DNA from: Halomonas sp. ML-15
GTDB lineage: Bacteria > Pseudomonadota > Gammaproteobacteria > Pseudomonadales > Halomonadaceae
Direction of reading: 5' to 3'
DNA length: 64,000 nt
NCBI RefSeq assembly: GCF_014779595.1
Contig: NZ_JACXZT010000001.1
Span: 62,001 to 126,000 of the forward strand
Numbering within the stretch: the stretch's first letter is position 1; every line of letters begins with the position of its first letter. This document shows positions 54,819 through 64,000 of the stretch, in pieces. The notes under the pieces were generated by a model, which searched no databases, was not told the origin of the DNA, and saw nothing but the letters and a program-made list of their open reading frames with translations. The translations under genes and the position numbers were made by a program.

Positions 54819-56123
54819 ATGCGTGTCTTTGTACAGGGAAGTGAGCTGGCGGCGGCCACCGCCGCCGCGGCCCTCGCCAGCGTCGGCCATCGGGTGGTAT
54901 GGCTGACCCTGCCCCAGAACCCGTGGCGAGAGCTCGAGCAGGCCGACTGGCTTACCCGCGAACCAGAGCTGCTGCACCAGCTCAAGGAAGCCGAACGCGG
55001 CGGTGCACTGCAGATTTGTCAGGACGATATTGGCCTGGCCATGCAGGCCGGTGCCGAACCCGTCGATGTGCTGTGGTTGGCGCTCGCCCCCGACCAGCGC
55101 GAGCTGGCCACGCGCAGCGTCGATCAACTGGCCGGGGCGCAAACCACGCCGTTGGTGCTGGTCAACAATTCGACCTTTCCGGTGGGGGATACCGAACAGC
55201 TCGAGGCACTGCTCGGTCATGCCGGCCAGGTCGCCGTGGCGCTGCCTGACATGCTCGAGGAGGGGCGCGCCTGGCAGTCCTTCACGCGGCCCAGCCGCTG
55301 GCTGCTGGGTTGCGAGGACGATCACGCCGCCGCCCAGGTGCGCGAATTGCTGCGCGCCTTCAATCGTCGCAGCGATAGTTTCCAGCGCATGCCGCGGCGC
55401 GCTGCCGAACTCACCAAGCTGTCCATCAACGGCATGCTGGCGACGCGCATCAGTTACATGAACGAGGTGGCTGGGCTGGCCGACTCGCTGGGGGTCGATG
55501 TGGAGCATGTGCGTCAAGGCATGGGCGCCGATCCGCGTATCGGCTACCAGTATCTCTACCCGGGCTGCGGCTTCGGCGGCCCCAACTTCTCCCGTGACTT
55601 GATGCGTCTGGCCGACGTGCAGTCGGCCAGCGGTCGTGAGTCTGCTCTGCTCGAACAGGTACTGGATATCAATGAGCACAAGAAGGAGACGCTGTTCCGC
55701 AAACTATGGGGACACTTCCACGGCCAGCTGGAGGGGCTGACGGTCGCGATATGGGGGGCCGCCTTCAAGCCGGGAACGGCGCGCATCGACCACGCCCCGG
55801 TGTTGACCCTGCTGCGAGCGCTATGGGCCCAGGGCGTCCACGTGCGCCTTCACGATCCGGCGGCACTACCCGCGCTGCGCAAGGAGATCGGCGAGCATCC
55901 GCTGCTGACGCTGTGCCCGGCAGATCCCTACGAGGCGTGTGAGGGTGCCGATGCGCTGATGCTGGTCACCGAGTGGAAGTGCTATTGGAACCCGGACTGG
56001 CGGCGTCTCGGTGAGGCGTTGGGTAAGCGTCTGGTGCTCGACGGGCGCAATATCTATGATCCCGCCTACGTGGCCGCCCGCGGGCTGGTGTATCGCGGTA
56101 TCGGTAGACGCGCAGACCCCTGA
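54819..56123 (+). CDS. UDP-glucose 6-dehydrogenase homologue with altered active site
   Basis: A 434-residue, full-length member of the UDP-glucose/GDP-mannose dehydrogenase family, coupled to galU. NNSTFPVG, AELTKLSINGMLATRISYMNE (Lys200, Asn204) and AAFKPGT are recognisable. However, the N-terminal NAD motif reads VQGSELAAA instead of GxGxxG, the catalytic-cysteine loop GGSCFPKD reads GGPNFSRD (Asn256 in place of Cys), and TDDxR reads TARID. A cysteine is present six residues upstream (Cys250). It may be a pseudoenzyme, a binding protein or an enzyme with different chemistry. Confidence 0.85.
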   Translation: MRVFVQGSELAAATAAAALASVGHRVVWLTLPQNPWRELEQADWLTREPELLHQLKEAERGGALQICQDDIGLAMQAGAEPVDVLWLALAPDQRELATRSVDQLAGAQTTPLVLVNNSTFPVGDTEQLEALLGHAGQVAVALPDMLEEGRAWQSFTRPSRWLLGCEDDHAAAQVRELLRAFNRRSDSFQRMPRRAAELTKLSINGMLATRISYMNEVAGLADSLGVDVEHVRQGMGADPRIGYQYLYPGCGFGGPNFSRDLMRLADVQSASGRESALLEQVLDINEHKKETLFRKLWGHFHGQLEGLTVAIWGAAFKPGTARIDHAPVLTLLRALWAQGVHVRLHDPAALPALRKEIGEHPLLTLCPADPYEACEGADALMLVTEWKCYWNPDWRRLGEALGKRLVLDGRNIYDPAYVAARGLVYRGIGRRADP

Positions 56124-56142
56124 GTCAGGCAGTGCCTGCAGA

Positions 56143-56174
56143 CACAAGCCGCCTGCCATGCAGGACGGCTTGTG
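56143..56174. terminator. Bidirectional terminator between ugd-like and sodB genes
   Basis: CACAAGCCG with CGGCTTGTG (9 bp), extended inward by CCTGC/GCAGG after one unpaired A, around a 3-nt loop. It lies between convergent genes (stops at 56123 and 56193). Confidence 0.75.
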
Positions 56175-56192
56175 CTTGCCGTGGAGGAGGGC

Positions 56193-56771
56193 TCAGCTGG
56201 CATTCTGGTTGACGAATTCCCAGTTGATCAACTGCCAGATGCCTTCCAGATACTTGTGGCATGCGTTGCGATAATCGATGTAGTAGGCGTGTTCCCACAC
56301 ATCGACGGCAAGTAACGGCGTCTGCCCGTGGGCAATCGGGGTGTCGGCATTGTCGGTGTTGAGGATCTGGAGGCCGCCATCGGTAGCCTTTATCAGCCAG
56401 GTCCAGCCAGCGCCGACGTGGCCGAGGGCATGGGCGTTGAAGCGTTTCTTGAAGCCGTCGAAGGAGCCGAACTCGGCGACGATGGCCTCAGCCAGCGGAC
56501 CTTGCGGCTCACCGCCGCCGTTGGGCGACAGGCAGTGCCAGTAGAAGGTGTGATTCCATGCCTGGGCGGCTTGGTTGAATAGCCTCCCGGAGGTGGACTG
56601 GATGATCTCTTCGAGCGACTTGTGGTCGTGCTCGGTGTCTGCCACCAGTGCGTTCAGCTCGGTCACATAGGCGTGGTGATGCTTGCCATAGTGGTAGTCG
56701 AGGGTTTCAGCGGAAAGATACGGCTCGAGGGCATTCTTGTCGTACGGGAGTGCCGGTAATTCGAATGCCAT
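56193..56771 (-). CDS. sodB: Superoxide dismutase, iron type
   Basis: A 192-residue Fe/Mn-SOD. Metal ligands are H27, H74, D157 and H161 (DVWEHAYY). Gln70 in AAQAWNHTFYW is the second-shell residue position typical of the iron enzyme. It converts superoxide to peroxide and oxygen in the cytoplasm. It has a good promoter, TTGGCG-N17-TATGAT, and an AGGAG site. Confidence 0.96.
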   Translation of the reverse strand: MAFELPALPYDKNALEPYLSAETLDYHYGKHHHAYVTELNALVADTEHDHKSLEEIIQSTSGRLFNQAAQAWNHTFYWHCLSPNGGGEPQGPLAEAIVAEFGSFDGFKKRFNAHALGHVGAGWTWLIKATDGGLQILNTDNADTPIAHGQTPLLAVDVWEHAYYIDYRNACHKYLEGIWQLINWEFVNQNAS

Positions 56772-56834
56772 CGCCTGTTACTCCTGAAAAAAGCCCTTAC
56801 GATGCAACCATATATGCGTAAGCGGTGTCGCCAG

Positions 56835-56863
56835 ATCATAGCAGCCTAGGGTATGCTCGCCAA
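56835..56863 (-). promoter_or_regulatory. Promoter of sodB
   Basis: On the minus strand, -35 TTGGCG (56858-56863) and -10 TATGAT (56835-56840) are separated by 17 bp, giving a leader of about 57 nt. No clear Fur box is seen, though in E. coli sodB is controlled by the small RNA RyhB rather than directly. Confidence 0.6.
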
Positions 56864-56945
56864 TGACGAGGGTATCTTGCGATGGGCTACTGCCAGCCAT
56901 GACTGCTCCTCGTCACCTGACGCTCTCACGGCAAGGAGTTACCCA

Positions 56946-57839
56946 ATGGCCGAGCGCCCGGAGGATCAGCGCCTTTCGTCGCCGATAGTCCCCGATGTCA
57001 ATGCCAGTCTGACCGCCAACCACCTGCGCCAGCCTCGTAGCGCGCGGCTGTGGCCGTTGTGGCTGTCGGTGCTGATGCTGATCGTCGCCCTTGGCGGATT
57101 GGGCTTTGCCGCCTGGCAGGAACGGCAGCTGATGCAGCGTGAGCTGGATCGACTCGAAGGGCAGCTGTCCAACGTGCATGCCCGCTTCGACGGCTTCGAT
57201 GAAGAGCAGGACAGTGAGCTCGAGCCGATCACTGAGCGCCTGGGGTCGTTGGGTGATGGCCAGCAGGCGCTGCGTGATCGCCTCGAGGAGCAGGAGCAGC
57301 TGATCGAATCGATCCGCGTGGCCAGCGCGGAAGACGAAGCCGTCGATCGGCTCGCCACACGCCTGGAGGCTCTTGGCGAAGACGTGGAGGCCCTCGACGC
57401 CCTGGTGGGCGTGGTGCGCCAGTCGCTGGATGCGCTGGAGGAGGGCGGTGAGCAAGCCAGAGCCACCCTTGCAGCGCGCCTTGACCGGCTCGAGTCGCGC
57501 ACCGAGGAGCAGGCCCCCATCCTCGATACGCTGCGTGATGAATGGCGCGATCTCGAACCCCGGCTGGCGAGTCTCGAAGATCGGCAGCAGCAACTTGCCA
57601 CGCGTCTCGAGGAGGTCCCCGATGTCGATCCTCAGCGCCTCGACGCCTTGGCCGCAGATCTCGAGGCGCTCGACGTGGCCCTCGAGCAGTTCGACGAGGC
57701 ACGCGAGGACGACCGGCAGGAAGTGGCAGAATTGCGTGAGCGCCTGAGCTCGACCCGGTCAGAGCTCACCGAGATCCGGCAGTCGCAGCTCGCCACCAGC
57801 GCACAACTGGAAGCCCTGCAAAGCCAGCTGGGAAACTGA
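56946..57839 (+). CDS. Single-pass coiled-coil protein encoded with tamAB
   Basis: A 297-residue protein, not recognised. A short cytoplasmic N-terminus (1-38) is followed by one transmembrane helix (about 41-58) and an uninterrupted, very acidic coiled coil to the C-terminus, dense in LExLE-type heptads. The topology suggests a periplasmic rod. AAGGAG precedes the ATG at 56946. tamA begins 1 nt after its stop, so the two are surely co-expressed. Several functions (TamAB partner, scaffold, GAF-less sensor) are possible; none is shown. Confidence 0.75.
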   Translation: MAERPEDQRLSSPIVPDVNASLTANHLRQPRSARLWPLWLSVLMLIVALGGLGFAAWQERQLMQRELDRLEGQLSNVHARFDGFDEEQDSELEPITERLGSLGDGQQALRDRLEEQEQLIESIRVASAEDEAVDRLATRLEALGEDVEALDALVGVVRQSLDALEEGGEQARATLAARLDRLESRTEEQAPILDTLRDEWRDLEPRLASLEDRQQQLATRLEEVPDVDPQRLDALAADLEALDVALEQFDEAREDDRQEVAELRERLSSTRSELTEIRQSQLATSAQLEALQSQLGN

Positions 57840-57840
57840 T

Positions 57841-59715
57841 ATGGAATGTCGCGCCTTGATGCGCTTGGCGGCGCTAGCCGTCTGCCTGACAAGCCTTACG
57901 CCAGCCTGGGCGCTAGAGGCAGAAGTGGTGGGCATCGACGGGCGTCCTGCCGACAATATCGTGCTGTATCTCGAGGGCCTGGATGCTGCCGAGTACAGTC
58001 AGTCGCGTCTCGAATCGGTGGTGCGCCGGCGCAGCATGGAGGCGCTGCGGGTCTATGGCTACTATGAGCCCCAGCTGCAGCTGGGGTTTTCCGGTGATCC
58101 GGTCGAACGCGCCACGATCATGGTCGAGCCAGGTCCTCAGGTGCTGATCCAGACGCTGAATTTTGAGGTGCACGGTGAAGCGCGGCGCGACCAGCCGTTT
58201 ATCGACGCCCTCGAGGCCTTCCCTCTCAGCGAGGGCGACCCCCTTGAGCACGCCCCCTATGACCGACTGCGCAACCGCCTTTCGGCACTGTCGCTGGAGC
58301 GCGGCTACTTCGATTCGCGTTTTATCGACCGACGCATGGAAGTGCGCCCCTGGGAGCAGAGCGCACGTCTCTACCTGAACATGGAGAGTGGCCCCCGCTA
58401 CCGCTTTGGCGAGCCTCGCTTCCATGGCAGTCATATTGATGAGGATCGTCTGCGCCGCATGCTGCCATTCGAGCCTGGTGACCCCTATTTGGCCGGCGAC
58501 ATCGCCCGTTACAACCAGCGCCTGGGTCAGAGCAACTGGTTCAGTTCGATCAGCGTGCGTCCCCGAATCGGCGGCGATGCCAGCCTGGCGCTGGACGCAC
58601 CTGCCGGGCCTGGCTGGTGGCGGCAGGCCGAGCTGCAGGGCGATGGAGCCCCCGCAGCGCCTCCTGCGGAGACGCCCGTCGAGGGGCCGATCATCAGCGC
58701 CCAGGCACTCGCCGGGGTGAGAAGTGTGACGCCGCAGCCGCTGGATGTGCCTATCGATGTCAATCTGGTGCCCGCGGATCGCCACCAGTTCGAGGTCGGC
58801 GTAGGCTATGCCACCGATGTCGGGCCGCGACTGCGGTTTGGCTGGAACCAACCCTGGATCAACAGCCTCGGCCACAGCCTCAATCACGATCTGTTCCTAT
58901 CTGGTCCGGATCAGCGCTTCACCGGCGAGTATGCAATTCCACTGGAGGATCCGCTGCGCGACAGCTACCGCCTGCAGTATGGCTTCCGTCATCGCGACAG
59001 CGACGACACCCGCAGCCTCGAGGCCTCGATAGAGCTGGCCAGGCGCTGGGAGTTCGATAACGGCTGGGTGCAGAGTGCCTACCTGCGTAGCACCTTCGAA
59101 GACTTTACCCAGGGCGTCGACGATGATCAGACCTTCCTGCTCTATCCGGGGATCAGCTGGTCGCGCACCCGTACCCGCAATCCGCGCTTCCCGAGCTGGG
59201 GCGACCGTCAGCGCGTCGCCTTCGAATACTCCAACACCGCCTGGGGTTCGGATATCGAGTTCTTCCGCACTACGCTTGATTCGCAGTGGATACGCATGCT
59301 CGGGCGCGACAATCGCTTTATCGGCCGCCTTGGGCTGGGCAGCATCGAGACGTCGGAGTTCGAGCGCATGCCACCGTCGCTGCGTTTCTTCACCGGTGGC
59401 GATCGCTCGGTGCGCGGCTACGCCTACGAGACACTCGCGCCGCGTGACGAGGACGACGCCCTGCTGGGGGGGCAGCAGCTATTCACCGCCAGCCTCGAGT
59501 ACCAGCGCCGGGTCACCGGTGACTGGTGGGCGGCCACCTTCGTCGATACCGGCGACGCCTTCGATAACTGGGGGCCGAGTCAGCTCAATACCGGGGCAGG
59601 GCTCGGGGTGCGCTGGATATCCCCGGTGGGGCCGATCCGCTTCGATGTGGCTCACCCCTTCGATGATGACGATAACGACTGGCGAATCCATTTCGCGATA
59701 GGACCGGAGTTCTGA
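57841..59715 (+). CDS. tamA: Translocation and assembly module protein TamA
   Basis: A 624-residue Omp85-family outer-membrane protein: signal peptide to about residue 25 (PAWA), three POTRA domains, and a 16-strand barrel with the VGYATDVGPRLRFGW start, GGDRSVRGYAYE loop signature and C-terminal FAIGPEF. A Pro/Ala/Gly-rich insertion of about 58 residues (242-300) interrupts POTRA 3, making it longer than E. coli TamA. With TamB it supports outer-membrane assembly and phospholipid transport. Confidence 0.94.
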   Translation: MECRALMRLAALAVCLTSLTPAWALEAEVVGIDGRPADNIVLYLEGLDAAEYSQSRLESVVRRRSMEALRVYGYYEPQLQLGFSGDPVERATIMVEPGPQVLIQTLNFEVHGEARRDQPFIDALEAFPLSEGDPLEHAPYDRLRNRLSALSLERGYFDSRFIDRRMEVRPWEQSARLYLNMESGPRYRFGEPRFHGSHIDEDRLRRMLPFEPGDPYLAGDIARYNQRLGQSNWFSSISVRPRIGGDASLALDAPAGPGWWRQAELQGDGAPAAPPAETPVEGPIISAQALAGVRSVTPQPLDVPIDVNLVPADRHQFEVGVGYATDVGPRLRFGWNQPWINSLGHSLNHDLFLSGPDQRFTGEYAIPLEDPLRDSYRLQYGFRHRDSDDTRSLEASIELARRWEFDNGWVQSAYLRSTFEDFTQGVDDDQTFLLYPGISWSRTRTRNPRFPSWGDRQRVAFEYSNTAWGSDIEFFRTTLDSQWIRMLGRDNRFIGRLGLGSIETSEFERMPPSLRFFTGGDRSVRGYAYETLAPRDEDDALLGGQQLFTASLEYQRRVTGDWWAATFVDTGDAFDNWGPSQLNTGAGLGVRWISPVGPIRFDVAHPFDDDDNDWRIHFAIGPEF

Positions 59716-59726
59716 CCATTACTCGA

Positions 59727-62700
59727 TTGATCTGGGCGCTGATACGCGCCGCGCTGTGGCTGCCACTATGGCTAATGGGCCTGGTCATTTTCGCGCTTGG
59801 GCTTGCGCTGTCGCCCTGGGGCACCGGCGTGCTGCTGGAGCAGGGCCAGCAGCGCGGCTGGTACACCTATGATGCCGTTGAGGGGGCGCCGCTCGACCGC
59901 CTGCAACTGGAGGGTCTGCGTCTGGAAGCGGGACCTGCCAGCGTCAGTCTGGCGCAGTTGGAACTGGCCTGGGCCGACGACTGCCTGCTCAGTGGACGCC
60001 TGTGTATCGATCGCCTGGCGGTCAGCGGGCTCAGCGTCCGCTTGGCGGCGGGTGAGGCCGAGCCTGAGGCGGACGAGCCGGCCGCGACCGACACGCCCCG
60101 CGATCCCGCGCCGATTTCGCTGCCGTTTCCGATCGAGCTGCGGGCCCTGTCCCTCGACGATGTCGATATTCAGCTGGGTGACGGTACCCGCCTGCACTGG
60201 GACAGTTTCAGCAGCGGGGCAGGCGCCGAAGGCAGCGAACTCGAACTCTACGCCACTCAACTGGTGGGTCTGCGCGTCATGCTGCCGCTGTCCGCAGGTG
60301 CCAGGCTGGCGTTGCCCGCCGACGGCGCTTCACCACGTCTCAAGGCCGACGCCATCAATGCCGCGATTGCCGTGCAGTCGCCGCTGCCCGCCGTGGCGGC
60401 CGCAGAATTGGAGGGCGTGGCGAGCGTGCCGCTGGAGGAGCGTGAGCGCCTGACGCTGCCCGAGATCCATCTGCCGCTCAACGTCAGCGTGCCATCACTG
60501 GAGATTCTCGACAGCGAGCTGCACGGCCCCATGGAGTATCGCGTCGAGCGCGTGGCACTGGCGGTCAGCGCGGCGGGGCAGCAGATCGATCTGACCAGTC
60601 TCGACGTGGCCACCGCCGACGCTGAGCTGTCGCTGGCGGCAAGCATCATGCTGCGCGACGACTATCCGCTCGAGGCTCGGCTCGACGCTGAGCTGAGCCT
60701 GCCGGAGCTCATGCCGGAGCTTGCCGGTGAGAGGCTCAGTCTCACGCTGGCTGGCAGCCTGGCGGCACTCGATGCACAGCTGAGCATCGCCGGTCAGGCC
60801 AACAGCACGATCACCGCCCGTCTCGATGTGCTCGATCCGACGCTGCCGATGCGCGTCACCGCCCGCGCCGAGCGGCTCGAATGGCCACTCCCCGCCATGC
60901 AGGAGCAGCGCGGCGACGAAGCTCCCCCCCCCTATGTGCTCAACGACCTGGTGCTGCGGTTTGAGGGCAGCTTGCTCGACTATCAGGCGGCGCTGTCGGT
61001 GAACGCCGAAGGTCCCGAACTGCCGGCTACGCGGCTGGCCCTGGCCGGCGCCGGGGATCTCGAGCACTTCGCCTGGACGCCGCTGTCGGTCACCGTGGAT
61101 CAGGCCGGCTCACTGATCAGTCACGGCGAAGTGCGCTGGTCAGAGGGGCTGGATGTCAGCACCCGGCTGCAGCTCAACAACCTCGACCCCGGCGCCTTCA
61201 CCGATGCAGTGCAGGGCCGACTCAGCGGCAACGCTGCGCTGAGCTTTGCCCAGTCTTCTGAGGGTTGGGCACTGGACGTACCCACTCTAAGCATTCGCGG
61301 TGAACTGCAGGACCTGCCGCTGGCGTTGGATGCCGAACTCAGCGGCAACAGCGAGATGCAGTGGGATATCGCCGCTCTGGACCTGCGTCAGGGCGACAAT
61401 CGCCTCACCGCCCAAGGCCGAGTCGCCGAGCGGCTCGACCTGCGCGGGACTCTCCGCGCGCCCGAGCTTGCCACTCTGTCGCCGGAGCTCGGCGGCAGCC
61501 TGCAGGGCGACTTCGACGTGGCCGGCACGCTGGAGTCACCGCAGATTCGCCTGGACCTGGTCGGCGATTCACTCTCTGCTGCCGACAATCGCCTGGAGCA
61601 GCTATCGCTAAGCGCCCGGGTCAGCGGCCTTGACGATCCAAGCCTGGAAGCGGCCCTCCAAATCGATAGCTTGAACGCCGGGGGACAGCGTTTCTCGAGT
61701 GTCACCCTGGATCTGGATGGCCGCCTCTCGGCGCATCGCCTGGAACTCGAGGCCATTGCCGGACGCGGCATGCCGCTGTCGCGAGCCGCCCTGGCACTCG
61801 ACGGCAGCATGAATCAAGCTCGCGACCGCTATCAGGCGAGTCTCTCGCCGCTTGAGATCGACAGCGAGCATGGCGATATTCGCCTCGACCAGCCGATCGA
61901 ACTGGTCGCCAATCTCACGGCGGGCAGCGTACAGGTGCAACCCTTCTGCCTGGTCTACGAGCGTGGTGGGCGCCTGTGCGTCACCGACACACTGCGCGCC
62001 AGCGGCGAGCAGGGCAGTGCGGCCCTGGCGATTCGCGAGCTGCCGATGTCGCTGCTCGAGGAGTTCATGCCCGAGGGCTGGTCGGTGGAGGGCGAGACCC
62101 AGGCCGATCTGCTCGCCGAGTGGGCGGGTGGCGGCGCGCGCTGGTCGCTGGATCTCGGGCTGGGGAGCGACGTGGCGATAAGCGGTCTGGATGCCTATGG
62201 CCAACCCTGGGACCTACCGGTATCGCGGCTACGGCTCGATGTCGACGCTACCCAGGCCCGCGCCGAGGCCGAGCTCAGCCTGTCGCTGGCCGATGCCGGC
62301 GACCTGCGACTGATCGTCGATATCGACGACCCGGTCAATCAGGGGCCCATGAGTGGTCGCCTGGTGCTCGACAATATTCGCCTCTCCCCTTATCAAGCGC
62401 TGGTTGCCGATATGCAGACCCTCGAGGGGGCGGTAAGCGGCGACGTTGCCATTGCCGGTAGTCTGGCTTCGCCAAGCCTCGAGGGCGATATCCGTCTGAG
62501 CGGTCTGGAAGCGCGCGGTGGCGATGTGCCAGTGGAGGTGCGCGACGGCAACCTGGAGATTCTGTTGGCCGGCGATCGCGCCGATATCCGCGGTTTGATC
62601 GAGGCCGAGCAGGGCCAGCTGGCCATCGACGGCAATGCCCGTTGGCCGAGTGCCGACGCCTGGCAGGCCTCGATCAGCCTCGACGGGCGCAGCGACCCGC

Positions 62701-63707
62701 TACTCGCCGAGTTGCCCGATATCGGCCGTCTGCGCCTTGCCCCCCATTTGACCATCAACGTCGACCCTGAGCGTCTCGAGGTGCGTGGCCTGGTCGAAGT
62801 GCCCTGGGCGCGCCTGGAAATCGGCCAGATGCCCGCCTCGGCGGTTACCCCTAGCAGCGACGAGATCATTATCAGTGAGCGTGATGAGCGACGCGCGGAG
62901 CGTGAAGCGGCGCGTGCCGCAGAGCGCGCCGAGGAGGGGGCTGATGAGGCCACCTCACAGGCGTTGGCGGATGCCGGTATTCAGCTCGATGTGCAGGTTG
63001 ATCTCTCTCTGGGACCCGACATGCTACTCGAGGCTTACGGGCTGGAGAGCGGACTGCGCGGCAATCTACAGGTGCGTCAGCAGACCGGACCGGTGCAGCT
63101 GTTCGGTGAGGTCAATCTGGTCGACGGTCGTTTCCGTGCCTTTGGTCAGGACCTGCTGATTCGACGCGGCCAGCTGCTGTTCAGCGGCCCCGCAGACCAG
63201 CCGCTGCTCGACTTCGAGGCGATCCGCAACCCCAATGTCACCGAAGATGATGTGATTGCCGGGTTGCGCGTGACCGGCGCCGCTGAGGCCCCCGATCTGC
63301 AGGTGTTCTCGGAGCCGTCGATGGACGAGGGGCGAGCCCTGTCCTATCTGTTACGCGGTCGCGCACCGGGTGATGGCGATGCCGATGGCGCGCTCGCCTC
63401 GGCGCTGATTGGCCTCTCGCTATCCCAGACCGGCGGTGCGGTGGGGCAGATCGGCCAGGCGTTCGGTGTCGACGATCTGGCCCTCGAGACCGCCGGCACC
63501 GGTGACGAGAGCCAGGTGCTGGTCAGCGGGCAACTGACCGATGATCTGCGGATCAGCTACGGCGTCGGCATATTCTCGCCGATCGCCGAACTGACGCTGC
63601 GCTATACGCTGTGGCGTAATCTCTACCTGCAGGCTGTCTCAGGTACAGCACAGGCCGTTGATCTGGTCTATAGCTTCAGCCTGGGGCGGGCCGAGGAGGC
63701 CCGTTAA
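59727..63707 (+). CDS. tamB: Translocation and assembly module protein TamB
   Basis: A 1326-residue AsmA-like/DUF490 protein. An N-terminal membrane anchor (about 5-28) precedes a very long beta-rich bridge, ending in the conserved TamB C-terminal domain ([23 protein letters not shown] and [28 protein letters not shown]). It spans the periplasm from inner membrane to TamA. The start is not ATG: TTG at 59727 is used here, with ATT (59718) or CTG (59712) possible. An Arg/Glu-rich insertion lies near residues 1055-1080. Confidence 0.93.
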   Translation: MIWALIRAALWLPLWLMGLVIFALGLALSPWGTGVLLEQGQQRGWYTYDAVEGAPLDRLQLEGLRLEAGPASVSLAQLELAWADDCLLSGRLCIDRLAVSGLSVRLAAGEAEPEADEPAATDTPRDPAPISLPFPIELRALSLDDVDIQLGDGTRLHWDSFSSGAGAEGSELELYATQLVGLRVMLPLSAGARLALPADGASPRLKADAINAAIAVQSPLPAVAAAELEGVASVPLEERERLTLPEIHLPLNVSVPSLEILDSELHGPMEYRVERVALAVSAAGQQIDLTSLDVATADAELSLAASIMLRDDYPLEARLDAELSLPELMPELAGERLSLTLAGSLAALDAQLSIAGQANSTITARLDVLDPTLPMRVTARAERLEWPLPAMQEQRGDEAPPPYVLNDLVLRFEGSLLDYQAALSVNAEGPELPATRLALAGAGDLEHFAWTPLSVTVDQAGSLISHGEVRWSEGLDVSTRLQLNNLDPGAFTDAVQGRLSGNAALSFAQSSEGWALDVPTLSIRGELQDLPLALDAELSGNSEMQWDIAALDLRQGDNRLTAQGRVAERLDLRGTLRAPELATLSPELGGSLQGDFDVAGTLESPQIRLDLVGDSLSAADNRLEQLSLSARVSGLDDPSLEAALQIDSLNAGGQRFSSVTLDLDGRLSAHRLELEAIAGRGMPLSRAALALDGSMNQARDRYQASLSPLEIDSEHGDIRLDQPIELVANLTAGSVQVQPFCLVYERGGRLCVTDTLRASGEQGSAALAIRELPMSLLEEFMPEGWSVEGETQADLLAEWAGGGARWSLDLGLGSDVAISGLDAYGQPWDLPVSRLRLDVDATQARAEAELSLSLADAGDLRLIVDIDDPVNQGPMSGRLVLDNIRLSPYQALVADMQTLEGAVSGDVAIAGSLASPSLEGDIRLSGLEARGGDVPVEVRDGNLEILLAGDRADIRGLIEAEQGQLAIDGNARWPSADAWQASISLDGRSDPLLAELPDIGRLRLAPHLTINVDPERLEVRGLVEVPWARLEIGQMPASAVTPSSDEIIISERDERRAEREAARAAERAEEGADEATSQALADAGIQLDVQVDLSLGPDMLLEAYGLESGLRGNLQVRQQTGPVQLFGEVNLVDGRFRAFGQDLLIRRGQLLFSGPADQPLLDFEAIRNPNVTEDDVIAGLRVTGAAEAPDLQVFSEPSMDEGRALSYLLRGRAPGDGDADGALASALIGLSLSQTGGAVGQIGQAFGVDDLALETAGTGDESQVLVSGQLTDDLRISYGVGIFSPIAELTLRYTLWRNLYLQAVSGTAQAVDLVYSFSLGRAEEAR

Positions 63708-63736
63708 GGGGCACATTGACGAGCGAGGAGAAGCAC

Positions 63737-64000
63737 ATGCCGATGGCTGACAAGACATCCCTGGTCGAGCCCGAGCGCGCGCTGCCGGGTCGCGATACAC
63801 CGCTGCGTGTGAGTGGCCGGCATCTGGTCAATGGTGCCAATATGCTGCCACCGTTTCCGGCAGGCCTCGAGGAGGTGGTGCTGGGGCTTGGCTGTTTCTG
63901 GGGTGCCGAGCGGTTGTTCTGGGAACTGCCCGGCGTCTACGTTACCGCGGTGGGCTACGCTGGCGGCTATACGCCCAATCCCACCTATGAGGAGACCTGC
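63737..64000 (+). CDS. msrA: Peptide methionine sulfoxide reductase MsrA (5' part)
   Basis: The first 88 residues are present; the gene runs off the window. [13 protein letters not shown] carries the catalytic Cys53, followed by [21 protein letters not shown], both diagnostic of MsrA. It reduces methionine-S-sulfoxide. GAGGAG lies 6 nt before the ATG at 63737. It follows tamB by 29 nt on the same strand, whereas in E. coli msrA is divergent from tamA. Confidence 0.93.
   Translation, partial: MPMADKTSLVEPERALPGRDTPLRVSGRHLVNGANMLPPFPAGLEEVVLGLGCFWGAERLFWELPGVYVTAVGYAGGYTPNPTYEETC

Overview
The window is about 64 kb of GC-rich chromosomal DNA that reads as core genome of a gammaproteobacterium, most probably a halomonad (Halomonas/Chromohalobacter group). 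The evidence is the gene order (rpmI-rplT-pheST-ihfA; ruvCAB-ybgC-tolQRAB-pal-cpoB; yciK-like SDR/mupP/ubiG as in pseudomonads), a long Ala/Glu/Gln/Arg TolA, and protein-level resemblance to Pseudomonas and Halomonas families. This is inference from recalled families; no search was run. I saw no phage, transposase, CRISPR array, rRNA or tRNA gene.

Layout. 1-4614: ribosomal proteins L35 and L20, both PheRS subunits and IHF alpha, with a strong U-tract terminator and two further hairpins between rplT and pheS. 4669-8345: DUF2788 protein, MioC-like flavodoxin and a coupled membrane protein, PpnN nucleosidase, LysR regulator. 8424-14963: glycine region, with gcvH-gcvP leftward and a Na+/amino-acid symporter plus gcvT rightward, separated by a 597-bp regulatory gap. 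15058-20292: leftward envelope-related block (AlkB-like dioxygenase, PAP2 phosphatase, GT4 glycosyltransferase, degenerate LytM lipoprotein, acyltransferase, DUF1338-like protein) with a cluster of DnaA boxes. 20432-24409: glutaredoxin, inositol-phosphatase family protein, HybE-like chaperone, RegB/RegA-type redox two-component pair, small unknown gene. 24504-31741: prfC, YjjV-type TatD, YgfZ, HMA-like/OsmC pair, uvrB, nei. 31949-38449: class I fumarase, cardiolipin synthase, HypT-like LysR, NadM-Nudix, YihY, acylphosphatase. 38453-41362: leftward nucleoside/ribose operon. 41590-51489: fmdB-aspS, ruvCAB, ybgC and the Tol-Pal system. 51513-56771: SDR, mupP, ubiG, galU, an unusual UDP-glucose-dehydrogenase homologue, sodB. 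56946-64000: a coiled-coil membrane protein, tamA, tamB and the start of msrA.

How the genes work together. GcvH, GcvP and GcvT form the glycine cleavage system, split over two divergent units that share a candidate operator. TolQRAB-Pal-CpoB couples outer-membrane constriction to division. TamA/TamB move lipid or protein to the outer membrane, and a single-pass coiled-coil protein appears to be encoded in the same operon. UvrB, Nei, RuvABC and the AlkB-like enzyme cover DNA repair.

The items most worth a second look are: the UDP-glucose-dehydrogenase homologue lacking the catalytic cysteine, the paired gcv operator, a 14-nt motif (TTATACCGTTATCT) present in three intergenic regions, the DnaA-box cluster at 19466-19510, and the unknown tamAB partner gene.
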